Source: a virus. From it: a DNA stretch of 47,988 nucleotides. The notes under the pieces were generated by a model. The model was not told the origin of the DNA, made no database searches, and saw nothing but the letters and a program-made list of their open reading frames with translations. Positions 1 to 7,661 of the stretch are shown piece after piece. The stretch is from IMG/VR virus record IMGVR_UViG_3300037189_003424, positions 1-47,988 of that record. The stretch is one strand, 5' to 3'. A program made the position numbers and the translations under genes. The number at the start of each line of letters is the position of its first letter. Position 1 is the stretch's first letter.

Positions 1-21
1 CGATCAAACTGGGCCTATAGC

Positions 22-450
22 CTATTTTTTGCCTAAAATATGTGACCCATGGACTCGAACTGATATCTGTCCATTATAATAGTCAGTGGATTCTAAAACT
101 TTATGAGTAAACTGTTCTCGTGCCTCAATATATGAACACTGTGCCTTTGAATTACAATAGAATAAAATCTCTCTAGTGAACTTATCTTTGCCTAAATTGT
201 TTACGTCTTCGTTTAATACATCATTTGAACCATAATAGGTTTGCCAGTCTGATTCAACTTTACTTTTAATCTTCTTCTTTTTCTTAACACCATTTTTTTG
301 TGTAATAACTTTATATGATGTTTTAGAAAACTTTGCTAATTTCTTGCCTATGTATTTCCTACCAGTGACTGTATTAACTATAATATAAACAAACCCAATA
401 CAGTCCTCTGGTAGTACTTCTACAATAGCACCATTATGCGTCCAGGACAA
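22..450 (-). CDS. GIY-YIG-type nuclease-like protein (Seg-like)
   Basis: The 142-residue protein carries the two short motifs of the GIY-YIG fold near its N-terminus: GFVYIIVN (about residues 19-26) and YIGKK (about 33-37). A lysine-rich stretch, a W..YYGS element and a YIEAREQF segment that could hold the metal-binding glutamate follow. Related proteins in T4-like marine phages are annotated as Seg-like homing endonucleases, but many sit at fixed positions and may be ordinary phage enzymes. The only available start is TTG, directly after the TAA of the upstream gene, with AAGAAG as a weak ribosome binding site, so translation is probably coupled. There is no DNA-binding domain beyond the GIY-YIG core, and whether it cuts DNA is not shown. 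Confidence 0.7.
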   Translation of the reverse strand: MSWTHNGAIVEVLPEDCIGFVYIIVNTVTGRKYIGKKLAKFSKTSYKVITQKNGVKKKKKIKSKVESDWQTYYGSNDVLNEDVNNLGKDKFTREILFYCNSKAQCSYIEAREQFTHKVLESTDYYNGQISVRVHGSHILGKK

Positions 451-642
451 TTACTTCTTGGCAGCCTTACGTGCATTCTTTTCGGCTGTGATTTCATTAC
501 GGCGAGCCTTGATAGCTTTGCCCATTTCACCTAATGCCTTACGTGCGCGAGCACCGGCAGCGGCATTTCCTGCGATAAACTTAGCGTCCTCGACCTTCCA
601 TGCTGCGAACTGTTCTTCAATTGTTGTTACTACTTCACTCAT
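451..642 (-). CDS. Small basic histone-like protein, copy 2
   Basis: A 63-residue protein with an acidic and aromatic N-terminal third and a strongly basic C-terminal half rich in Ala, Arg and Lys (motif A.ARARKALGEMGK..KARRNEI..EK, ending KAAKK). The composition resembles the small histone-H1/Hc1-like proteins found in some T4-like phages, which are thought to bind DNA. The start is taken at the ATG beginning MSEVVTTI; an upstream in-frame ATG at 714 would run through the preceding gene. It overlaps the end of the upstream gene by 8 bases and shares its C-terminal motif with that protein, so the two are tandem paralogues. DNA binding is inferred from composition only. Confidence 0.65.
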   Translation of the reverse strand: MSEVVTTIEEQFAAWKVEDAKFIAGNAAAGARARKALGEMGKAIKARRNEITAEKNARKAAKK

Positions 643-865
643 TTTTCTTACCTTTCTTCTTACTACGTTCTTTACGTTCTCTTTGTATTTCCATACGCCT
701 CTTTCGAGCGACAATCCTTATCATAGCCAAAGCATTTCGAGCATCTACTCCGGGGCGATCAGCATCAGTTGACTCCCAGCGTTCGTTAGCTTTGAAATAC
801 TTTATTACTTCGATCATTAGTTGATCGTGTAAATTGTCTGTATCGAAAACTATTTTATTACTCAT
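635..865 (-). CDS. Small basic histone-like protein, copy 1
   Basis: A 76-residue protein with an ordinary N-terminal half and a basic tail. The segment DARNALAMIRIVARKRRMEI followed by Q.ERKERSKKKGKK aligns with the ARKALGEMGKAIKARRNEI segment of the next gene downstream, showing a shared spacing of AL, RR and EI. The likely role is binding nucleic acid, possibly in genome compaction or host nucleoid disruption, but no enzymatic motif is visible. It starts 11 bases after the gp46 stop codon and overlaps the next gene by 8 bases, so it belongs to the gp47-gp46 transcript. The function is inferred. Confidence 0.6.
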   Translation of the reverse strand: MSNKIVFDTDNLHDQLMIEVIKYFKANERWESTDADRPGVDARNALAMIRIVARKRRMEIQRERKERSKKKGKKNE

Positions 866-876
866 ATATACCTATT

Positions 877-2655
877 TTAACCTACGATATCCACATCATT
901 TGAGTAAGATGTAAATCCGTTCTCCTTGATAACTCGTAACACATTATTAACTCGTCCGATAAGTTCATCCTTATGAGAGATAAGATAAATGTTTTTATTG
1001 CTTTCTCTAGCCATCTTCTTTAGGATAGCTAAACTGTTTTCAACACCAGCACTATCCATACCACTATCAATCAACTCATCAATAAACAACAAGTTGATAG
1101 GCTGATATAGATTCTCCCACATATCACGGAAGCTCCAGCTTAGTGAAAGTATGAGCCTATTACGTTCACCACGAGAAAGATTATCAAAATCCAAATCTTG
1201 ACCAAGTTGTGTAATCTCCACTTGTAGATCATTCTGGAAAGTAACCTGATGAGGTAATCCAGTACGATCTAGATAAAAAGTTAGACGCTGATTAAGGTAA
1301 CTAAGATTCTGATCAATGATCTTCTTACGGATAAACGAATCTTTATTTGTTAGCAACTTCAATAGGAATTCTTGATGTTCCTTAACTCTAGTTAAATCGT
1401 TAACTAGACTCCAATCAATTTCCTGTATTGCCGTATTCTCAAGTTCTTCAATCTGTTCTTGATAAGGATCGGTATCATCTATCTTAGATTGATATTGTGA
1501 AGTTAATCTATCAAGATTGTTCTTATGTTCATAAGCATCTTCAATCTTATTATAGAATGTTTCTGGTCTAGCAGATAGTTCTCCGATATCGTTTATCTTA
1601 GCAACAACTTCAGTTAATTTCTCTTGTATGGAATCGTAATAGTCCTTGCTTTCTTTTAGATCCTTGTTAAGTTTTTCAAGTATTATTCCTAAGTTAGCAT
1701 CATGTAATGTGCTACCACAGGCATAACAAGTGTGATCCTCAGAATCCTTTATCTGACTTTCCAGTTTTTGTACTGCTTTAGCCGCTTGGCCGGAACTGCT
1801 CTCGAGGGATGCTTTTTCCCTGACAAGGCCCTTAACCATTTCTCGTGCCTCGCTCCACGCTTTGAGCGACGTCTGAGCTTCAATTTCTGAAACGATGTCA
1901 ACTGCCTGAAGAGACCTAATAGCGGCTTCCGTAGCTTTAATTTCTTCTTCGTGTTTAACGTACCAGGCTTTCTTTTTGAGTTTAAGTGAATCGATCGTAG
2001 ACTTAATCCTGTCATTGCTAGCTTTCGTTGCTTCAATGTTTGCTGCCTCCTGCGTTATCTGATCCTTGGTTAATTTAACCTGTTCCTTAAGGAGATCAGC
2101 CTTTTCACTTAGTAAAGTGATGCCTAACAGTTGTTCGATAACTTCACGTTGATCGTTTGCCTTTAGGCTTAGGAACGGTTCTGTATAGGTATTCAATGCC
2201 AAAATATGTTTAAACATAGTATGACTCATACCTATTAGTTCATTAATAGACTCTTGGGTTTTACGGCTGTCACCTTGGCTTTCGTCTAGGTCTTCTAGGC
2301 TCTGTTCTTGATTGTTAACATAGAATTTTAGTAAGTTTGGCTTGCGACCGCGTTCAATTTTATAATCAATTCCGTCTTTTTCAAAACTAACAGTGACGAG
2401 CATACCTTTGCCGTTGATATTATTGATTAGATTATCACGCTTAATGTTTGTGAGTGCTAACCCAAAGATACCATAACTTAATCCGTTAATGATCGTGGTC
2501 TTGCCTGTACCATTACGTGAACCACTATCATCACCGCCTTGATCAATATTCTCGCCTAAAACAAGTGTTAACTGTTCCTTCTCAAAATCAACAGCCTGTG
2601 TTTGATTACCAACACTCATAAAGTTTTTAATTGTTAAATTTTTTACCTTAATCAT
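877..2655 (-). CDS. 46: Recombination endonuclease subunit gp46 (SbcC/Rad50-like ATPase)
   Basis: A 592-residue SMC-type ATPase, close to the 560 residues of T4 gp46. It has a Walker A motif GSRNGTGKT (residues 45-53), a long coiled-coil middle, a CxxC zinc hook (CYACG, near residue 309), the ABC signature LSRGERNRL (about 493) and a Walker B LLFIDEL (about 521) followed by a conserved switch histidine region (LISHKDE). With gp47 it forms the Mre11-Rad50-type complex that resects DNA ends for phage recombination-dependent replication and helps degrade host DNA. Its ATG overlaps the gp47 stop by four bases (ATGA), so the two subunits are translationally coupled. All key motifs are intact. Confidence 0.95.
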   Translation of the reverse strand: MIKVKNLTIKNFMSVGNQTQAVDFEKEQLTLVLGENIDQGGDDSGSRNGTGKTTIINGLSYGIFGLALTNIKRDNLINNINGKGMLVTVSFEKDGIDYKIERGRKPNLLKFYVNNQEQSLEDLDESQGDSRKTQESINELIGMSHTMFKHILALNTYTEPFLSLKANDQREVIEQLLGITLLSEKADLLKEQVKLTKDQITQEAANIEATKASNDRIKSTIDSLKLKKKAWYVKHEEEIKATEAAIRSLQAVDIVSEIEAQTSLKAWSEAREMVKGLVREKASLESSSGQAAKAVQKLESQIKDSEDHTCYACGSTLHDANLGIILEKLNKDLKESKDYYDSIQEKLTEVVAKINDIGELSARPETFYNKIEDAYEHKNNLDRLTSQYQSKIDDTDPYQEQIEELENTAIQEIDWSLVNDLTRVKEHQEFLLKLLTNKDSFIRKKIIDQNLSYLNQRLTFYLDRTGLPHQVTFQNDLQVEITQLGQDLDFDNLSRGERNRLILSLSWSFRDMWENLYQPINLLFIDELIDSGMDSAGVENSLAILKKMARESNKNIYLISHKDELIGRVNNVLRVIKENGFTSYSNDVDIVG

Positions 2656-3665
2656 AGGTTATTATAAATCTCCAGTAGGACTTTTGAATCAAATGTATCA
2701 CTTTCAATATTGATAATCTGATTCATAACGATTTGATCAACACTTTCAAACTTAGTGATTTCCATAGTGCTAGTAGCCTCATCAAATTCTTTCTGCTGTG
2801 GAATTAATGTACATTCTCTAATGTCATAATTCTGCATCACAATCTCTTTAATATGGGTTGACTCTTCAAAACTAATATCAATATCAAGACTTACACGAAG
2901 ATGCATCTTAGGTTTACATATCTTGTCCATCTCATCAATAAGTTGACTTAGTTTAATTGTGCGATAGCGTGGCATATTTTGCCAATCGATATACTGAGGT
3001 TTTCCACCCCACTCTAATATCATCATACCACGAGCATCGTCCCAAGCATCTGCGAAGTTATGGGGAAAAGCATTACCGATATAATGGATGTTTCCTTTGT
3101 TCTGACGCTTATGGAAGTGTCCAGTAAACACATATTCATTGCGAGCAAAGTCGTCTACTTTTAGTTCACCATGGTCTGGCATCTGGACCATTGCATTCAT
3201 GTAGAACAATGGCAATTCAAAATGGCCAAACATATAGCGGCTCTTGATTTTAGAAATCTTCTTCCACTCATCACCTACAAGCCAAGGGATAAAAGCAACT
3301 TCATCTATAACGATTGGTTCAGTGATCATCTGGATACCTGGAACATGCTTTCCGAAAGCAACTGAATTCATATCACGCCTATCCTTATAATATAGGTCAT
3401 GATTACCAGGAAAGAAGATTGTTTTTTCGAAAGCAGCACCAATCTTTTCTAGACATTCTAGTCCAGCGTTCATAGTAGTGATATTGATGCTGTTTCTATT
3501 GTGATTCCAATCGCCGCAGAATATCGCAGTTTCGCAACCTTCTGCTTTAGCAGTTGCTATAAACCAATCTACGAATTCTACGCAATCATCATTATGGGTC
3601 TTAGCATTTGATTTTAATCCAAGATGGATATCTGTAAACACAGCGGCTTTTTTAAAAAATGTCAT
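2652..3665 (-). CDS. 47: Recombination endonuclease subunit gp47 (SbcD/Mre11-like)
   Basis: A 337-residue calcineurin-type metallophosphoesterase, nearly identical in length to T4 gp47 (339). The metal-binding motifs are in order: DIHLG (D12, H14), GDWNHNR (about 51-57), GNHD (about 93) and GHFHKR (about 180). It is the nuclease partner of gp46, processing double-strand ends in recombination-dependent replication. The ATG is preceded by a GAGGA ribosome binding site five bases upstream. A possible TATAAT box lies further upstream, so this gene may head the gp47-gp46-histone-like-nuclease transcript, with readthrough from gp55. Confidence 0.95.
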   Translation of the reverse strand: MTFFKKAAVFTDIHLGLKSNAKTHNDDCVEFVDWFIATAKAEGCETAIFCGDWNHNRNSINITTMNAGLECLEKIGAAFEKTIFFPGNHDLYYKDRRDMNSVAFGKHVPGIQMITEPIVIDEVAFIPWLVGDEWKKISKIKSRYMFGHFELPLFYMNAMVQMPDHGELKVDDFARNEYVFTGHFHKRQNKGNIHYIGNAFPHNFADAWDDARGMMILEWGGKPQYIDWQNMPRYRTIKLSQLIDEMDKICKPKMHLRVSLDIDISFEESTHIKEIVMQNYDIRECTLIPQQKEFDEATSTMEITKFESVDQIVMNQIINIESDTFDSKVLLEIYNNL

Positions 3666-3679
3666 AAGTGTCCTCTGAC

Positions 3680-3711
3680 ATTATAGTAACACCGCTGCGA
3701 TTATTTGTCAA
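3680..3711 (-). promoter_or_regulatory. Possible sigma70-type promoter for gp47-gp46
   Basis: Read on the minus strand, a perfect TTGACA (3711-3706) and a perfect TATAAT (3685-3680) lie just before the gp47 start. The spacer is 20 bases, longer than the usual 16-18, and TTGACA overlaps the gp55 stop codon, so the match may be chance. If used, transcription would begin close to the gp47 ribosome binding site. Confidence 0.3.
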
Positions 3712-4538
3712 TCATTACTTCCGCCACCGTTGCGATCTTTAGCAAGTTGCCATTCGTGATTGCCTTGACGTGTATAACTTGGATTGAAGTTATTCATTTC
3801 TAAGATATCATCACGGATGTTTTGATTGCGCTTCTCTATATTAATCACTCGTACGAAGCTGTTAGTAACTGCGGCAGTATAGTATGCGAATGGGTTATTT
3901 GACTTACTCTCATCAAACTGTAAACCAATCTGAGTTAGCTGTAGGATAGCCTGTCCGCGCATCTCATCGTTGTAAGTGTATCCTCTTACGTTACCTCTAG
4001 TAGCGTATCTTTCGCAGAGTTTCATAAACATCTTTGCTAGCTTTGGAGTGAACTGTCCGTGATCTTTAGAGAAATGACCATTCTCCATGCCGCCTTGCCA
4101 GTGACTCTTTCCTACACAGACTAAGTTACCTTGATCGTCATATTTCCAATGTTGGAACGGTGGAAAGTTTACTTTATCGTGTTTGTCTGCTGTAGTCTTA
4201 GTCTTCTTTTTTCTTCCAGGAGCAAGTGGAATATGATCAAATGTCATTATACGGAATACTAAATCACTCTTTTCAATCTTGCGATAATCTATTTCGCAAT
4301 CAGCCATCTTGCTCTTTTTATCACCGGCTAGTTTACGTTTTTCAAATTCTCTAGCAGTTAGTTTCTTAGCCTGTATACGTTTAGCTTCTGCTATAGTCCT
4401 GATATTAAGCTTATCTAGATCCGGTAAGATTAAATCGTATTCGCTATATGCCGGGTCAACATAGCTACAATATGATCCTTTACTTTTATGTATTTCTTCT
4501 AGTAGATCCTTATTATTTAGGTAATTAACTTTTGCCAT
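3708..4538 (-). CDS. 55: Late transcription sigma factor gp55, enlarged
   Basis: The C-terminal third matches the T4 gp55 family: a helix around ERYATRGNVRGYTYNDEMRG, then DESKSNNPFAYYTAAVTNSF and a charged helix VRVINIEKRNQNIRDDIL. This corresponds to the sigma region 2-like part that binds RNA polymerase and melts late promoters. T4 gp55 has 185 residues; this one has 276. The extra length lies mainly between the N-terminal YLNNKDLLEEI element (about residues 6-16) and the core (from about residue 157), and includes a basic APGRKKKTKTT stretch. The tail is also short and polar rather than an obvious clamp-binding hydrophobic end, so contact with gp33 or the sliding clamp cannot be read. It is transcribed away from the structural genes it should activate. 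Confidence 0.85.
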   Translation of the reverse strand: MAKVNYLNNKDLLEEIHKSKGSYCSYVDPAYSEYDLILPDLDKLNIRTIAEAKRIQAKKLTAREFEKRKLAGDKKSKMADCEIDYRKIEKSDLVFRIMTFDHIPLAPGRKKKTKTTADKHDKVNFPPFQHWKYDDQGNLVCVGKSHWQGGMENGHFSKDHGQFTPKLAKMFMKLCERYATRGNVRGYTYNDEMRGQAILQLTQIGLQFDESKSNNPFAYYTAAVTNSFVRVINIEKRNQNIRDDILEMNNFNPSYTRQGNHEWQLAKDRNGGGSND

Positions 4539-4540
4539 TT

Positions 4541-4555
4541 ATTGGAGTCTCCAAT
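4541..4555. repeat. Perfect palindrome over the gp55 ribosome binding site
   Basis: ATTGGAG-T-CTCCAAT is a perfect 7-base inverted repeat around one central base, ending three bases before the gp55 ATG. On the minus-strand transcript it contains the only good Shine-Dalgarno core (GGAG). It could fold as a short ATTGG/CCAAT hairpin with GGAG partly in the loop, or act as a DNA operator. The palindrome is seen directly; the regulatory role is inferred. Confidence 0.5.
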
Positions 4556-4558
4556 CTT

Positions 4559-4587
4559 AGTATAATATCACCACATTTTTATTGCAA
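4559..4587 (-). promoter_or_regulatory. Sigma70-type promoter for gp55
   Basis: On the minus strand, TTGCAA (4587-4582; four of six consensus positions) and TATACT (4564-4559; five of six) are separated by exactly 17 bases. Transcription would begin near 4552, inside the palindrome that covers the gp55 ribosome binding site. The -35 element overlaps the divergent late promoter at 4586-4593. Confidence 0.5.
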
Positions 4588-4593
4588 TAAATA
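4586..4593 (+). promoter_or_regulatory. T4-type late promoter for the baseplate operon
   Basis: AATAAATA differs from the T4 late consensus TATAAATA only at the first base. Transcription would start about six bases later (near 4599), giving a short leader with AAGGAG and then the ATG at 4611. It is predicted to be recognised by gp55, whose own gene diverges from this region. Confidence 0.6.
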
Positions 4594-4610
4594 TATTTAA
4601 GGAGATTTCG

Positions 4611-5462
4611 ATGTCAGACAGCTTTTTCGGTGATGTAGGTAATGCTATTGCAGATGTTACAAATGCTATAGGTGAAACTATCTCAGATTTTGGTACAGGG
4701 TTAATGTCAGGACTTCTATCATCAGGAGTTGGTACTAATCCAAACTTGTTAATTAGTTCTTTTAGGGCCCAAGGAATTCCTCCCGGTGCGCAGTCCAATT
4801 ATAATTATAGTCCTGTTTCTGCAAAGTTTTCCTCTTCGGTTAATCAAACAGATTGGAGAGTTCGGATATCTCATGATTCAATTTATAAACAAAATCCTGT
4901 CATGGCGCCGCTAACTGCTACTGGCGGTTTAGTATTTCCTTATCTTCCTACGATTACTATGTCACATACAGCAACGTATGAAACTATCCAAACAGCCCAT
5001 ACAAACTATCCATTTCTTGCTTATAAGAATAGTCAAGTTGATGACATAACTATCACTGGACAGTTTACAGTTCAAAGCCAGGAAGAAGCATTACATTGGT
5101 TGGCATCTATGCATTTTTTAAGGACAGTTACTAAGATGTATTTTGGTCAAGGTAATAACTTAGGTAATCCACCACCGATATGTACTTTAAATGGATACGG
5201 AGAATTTGTTTACAATGATGTATCAGTAGTAGTTAAATCGTTTAATATAACATTAGAAAAAGATGTTGATTATATAGCAGCACAGATTGGAGTAACAACT
5301 GGAAGTAAATCTGGAACCAATGTGAGCTATGTACCAACACTATCTACGATAACTGTAGTAGTAGCTCCAGTATACAGCAGAGAAAAGATAAAATTATTTA
5401 ATCTTAATGCATTTGCCCAAGGGCAACTTATAGTCGGTGCAGATAATAAAGGATTTATTTAA
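4611..5462 (+). CDS. Baseplate/tail-tube junction protein, gp48/gp54-like
   Basis: A 283-residue protein. After an Ala/Gly-rich N-terminal segment (to about residue 60) it has a conserved core with DWRVRIS, GGLVFPYLPTITM, a YPFLAYKNSQVDDITITG stretch, an HWLASMHFLRTVTKMYFG helix and PPPICTLNGYGEF. This pattern is found in the gp48 (tube cap) and gp54 (tube initiator) proteins of T4-like marine phages, which sit on the baseplate hub and start tail-tube polymerisation. T4 gp48 and gp54 are 364 and 320 residues. Which of the two it represents cannot be decided here. It is the first gene after the late promoter, and the next ATG overlaps its stop codon. Confidence 0.7.
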   Translation: MSDSFFGDVGNAIADVTNAIGETISDFGTGLMSGLLSSGVGTNPNLLISSFRAQGIPPGAQSNYNYSPVSAKFSSSVNQTDWRVRISHDSIYKQNPVMAPLTATGGLVFPYLPTITMSHTATYETIQTAHTNYPFLAYKNSQVDDITITGQFTVQSQEEALHWLASMHFLRTVTKMYFGQGNNLGNPPPICTLNGYGEFVYNDVSVVVKSFNITLEKDVDYIAAQIGVTTGSKSGTNVSYVPTLSTITVVVAPVYSREKIKLFNLNAFAQGQLIVGADNKGFI

Positions 5463-5761
5463 TGGCGAAATATTCAGCATCTAGTCCGTGGTATGATACT
5501 ACCCAAAATTCTATATATCTCGAGATGTGGGAACCTAGACCAATACCATCAAGTTCTGATGATTTTCCTTATACTATCCAACCACAATATAATTTTCGAC
5601 CAGATTTATTAGCTTATGACGTTTATGGTAATCCTAAACTTTGGTGGGTATTCATGCAAAGGAATGCAGATATTATATTTGATCCAATCTACGATTTCCG
5701 TTCCGGAGTTACTATAGCATTACCTAAGAAAACAAGTCTCTTATCTTATTTAGGATTATAA
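5462..5761 (+). CDS. 53: Baseplate wedge protein gp53-like, short form
   Basis: A 99-residue protein with PQYNFRPDLLAYDVYGNPKLWWVFMQRN followed by DPIYDFRSGVTIALP. The pattern (YG.P.LWWVF..RN...DPI.D...G..I..P) is the LysM-like part of T4 gp53, a wedge protein linking gp6 to the hub in the baseplate. T4 gp53 is 196 residues, so this copy seems to keep only the core. The last LSYLGL is typical of the family's C-terminus. It is packed between two structural genes with almost no spacer, and no frameshift is evident. Confidence 0.7.
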   Translation: MAKYSASSPWYDTTQNSIYLEMWEPRPIPSSSDDFPYTIQPQYNFRPDLLAYDVYGNPKLWWVFMQRNADIIFDPIYDFRSGVTIALPKKTSLLSYLGL

Positions 5762-5763
5762 TA

Positions 5764-7659
5764 ATGGGTTTAACTGTACCAGGACCATCAGCTGACAATT
5801 CTAATATAGCAATGTATCAAGCAGCTGGAACAAACTATCTCAATAAGTTTGTTTCATATAATTGTCTTTTTACATTGGCTTGTTTAGATAAGTCTTCTCA
5901 AAATGCTGGAAAATTTAATAAATCAAATATTTCACATATAATTGCACGGTCTCAAGGAGATTGGGGACCTAGCAATAAGAGAGTACAGTCAGAGTTCGGC
6001 CAATTTGATTATTTTATTGATGATTTAATCATAGTAAGTCAACCGGCGTTATCTGGAAAAACTGGAGAATCTTTTGCTACGAAAATAACTTTTAAAGTAA
6101 CAGAACCTTATAGTATGGGACTTTTTCTTGATACTATGTTAGTAGGAGCCCAACAGGGAGGATATGGAAATTTCCGCGAAGCTTCGTATCTATTAATGAT
6201 TGAATTTGCTGGATACACTGATGATAATAAACCGCATGATCCTGATCCAAATCTTACTAGATATATTCCAATTAAATTTATTGATGTGCATTTAAAAGTT
6301 ACTAGTGCTGGAAGTGTTTATGAATGTGAAGTAATCCCTTACAATGAGTTAGCTTTTAGATCACCAACATCAGATACAAAAGTTCCTATGATGTTAGAAG
6401 GAGCTACAGTACAAGAGATGTTAGTAACAGGACCAAAATCATTAAACCAAGCAATAAAAGATTTTTATCAAACTTTGAAAAAAGATAAAGAAATGACTGC
6501 TACTGATGAAGTAGAAATAATTTTCCCCGAGAAATTTAATGACAAAGGAGATACTGGAACTTTAATAAAAAATAGTGCTCTCTTTAAAGATTTTAATAAT
6601 AACGGTAGTGTTAGATTTCCAAATCAAGATGATGTACATGATGCGCAGAAACAAATTTTTAAAGATAGCAATGTAACTATAAAAGAAAACAAAGTTTTTC
6701 AATTTAATCAGGGTACTAAAATACAAAATATCATAAAAGATGTTATTATACGAAGTGACTATATACTAAATCAATTAACTAATGATGCAGTTAAAACTAA
6801 TATTAAAGGAATGATTAATTGGTTTAGGATAGAAATACATATTGAAGATAAAGATGAAAATGCCACTACTAATCGTCAAAATAGAAAAATTATATATAGA
6901 GTGGTTCCGTATGAAGTACATATCAGTAAGTTATTACCTCCAAATACTATCCCTGTAGGGTATGATAATTTAAAAAAGACAGTTAATAGAGTGTATGATT
7001 ATGTATATACAGGAAAAAATACAGAAATCATAAGTGTTGATCTAGATTTTAATATGGCTTTCTTTAGTAAATTATCCGCAGACGCCGGCGGTAAAACTGG
7101 AACTGACAATCCCGGTCAACGTGCCGATGCTGCTCGAAGGCAAGCAGCAGCTAACATAAATCCTGCTAATACAACATTTAGTCCAGATCAGCAACAAGCA
7201 CAAGAGATCGCTAAAACTAATGTTAAAAATGATCCAGGTGGGTCAGATAATGATGCGAGCGCACAAGTAAAGAATTATAGAGAAATGTTAACTAGTGAAG
7301 GTGATCTAATAGAAATAAAGATGACCATAAGAGGAGATCCGTATTATCTTCCTAGCAGTGGAATGGGAAATCAGATAAAACAGCCTGCTGGTGATAATGT
7401 AATGGCTGATGGATCGATGAATTATCAAAGTGGTGAAGTTGATATAGTTTTAAATTTTCGAACTCCTATTGATTTAGATCCTGCAACTGGTTTTTATAAA
7501 TTTCATAAACAAGTTGATCAATTTAGTGGATTGTTTCAAGTATTTGAAGTTGAATCTAGATTTAATCAAAATAAATTTACACAAACAATAACAGCCCAGC
7601 GTCGTAGAACACAGTTAAGAGGTTCTGGCGAAAAGGCAGTAGCATTGGGAATAGTATAA
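5764..7659 (+). CDS. Putative baseplate hub protein (gp27 position)
   Basis: A 631-residue protein directly upstream of the gp5-like spike, the place expected for the hub that carries it. The N-terminal part has QFDYFIDDLIIVSQP and ITFKVTEPYSMGLFLDTM, and the C-terminal part has DIVLNFRTPIDLDPATGFY, FQVFEVESRFNQNKFTQTI and TAQRRRTQLRG, patterns seen in hub-type structural proteins of T4-like marine phages. The middle (about residues 430-500) is Gln/Ala/Asn-rich and looks like a linker. T4 gp27 is 391 residues, so this one is much larger. Assignment as hub rests on gene order and overall pattern, not a diagnostic motif. Confidence 0.55.
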   Translation: MGLTVPGPSADNSNIAMYQAAGTNYLNKFVSYNCLFTLACLDKSSQNAGKFNKSNISHIIARSQGDWGPSNKRVQSEFGQFDYFIDDLIIVSQPALSGKTGESFATKITFKVTEPYSMGLFLDTMLVGAQQGGYGNFREASYLLMIEFAGYTDDNKPHDPDPNLTRYIPIKFIDVHLKVTSAGSVYECEVIPYNELAFRSPTSDTKVPMMLEGATVQEMLVTGPKSLNQAIKDFYQTLKKDKEMTATDEVEIIFPEKFNDKGDTGTLIKNSALFKDFNNNGSVRFPNQDDVHDAQKQIFKDSNVTIKENKVFQFNQGTKIQNIIKDVIIRSDYILNQLTNDAVKTNIKGMINWFRIEIHIEDKDENATTNRQNRKIIYRVVPYEVHISKLLPPNTIPVGYDNLKKTVNRVYDYVYTGKNTEIISVDLDFNMAFFSKLSADAGGKTGTDNPGQRADAARRQAAANINPANTTFSPDQQQAQEIAKTNVKNDPGGSDNDASAQVKNYREMLTSEGDLIEIKMTIRGDPYYLPSSGMGNQIKQPAGDNVMADGSMNYQSGEVDIVLNFRTPIDLDPATGFYKFHKQVDQFSGLFQVFEVESRFNQNKFTQTITAQRRRTQLRGSGEKAVALGIV

Positions 7660-7661
7660 TA

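Noticed and set aside
643-714. N-terminal extension of the second histone-like protein to an ATG at 714
   Set aside because: It would overlap the preceding gene by 80 bases in another frame and lacks similarity to the paralogue; ATG 642 gives a normal 8-base overlap.
1749-2036. Minus-strand open frame inside gp46
   Set aside because: It lies in a different frame of the coiled-coil region of a certain gene; its Lys/Leu/Arg-rich composition is what a shifted coiled coil gives.
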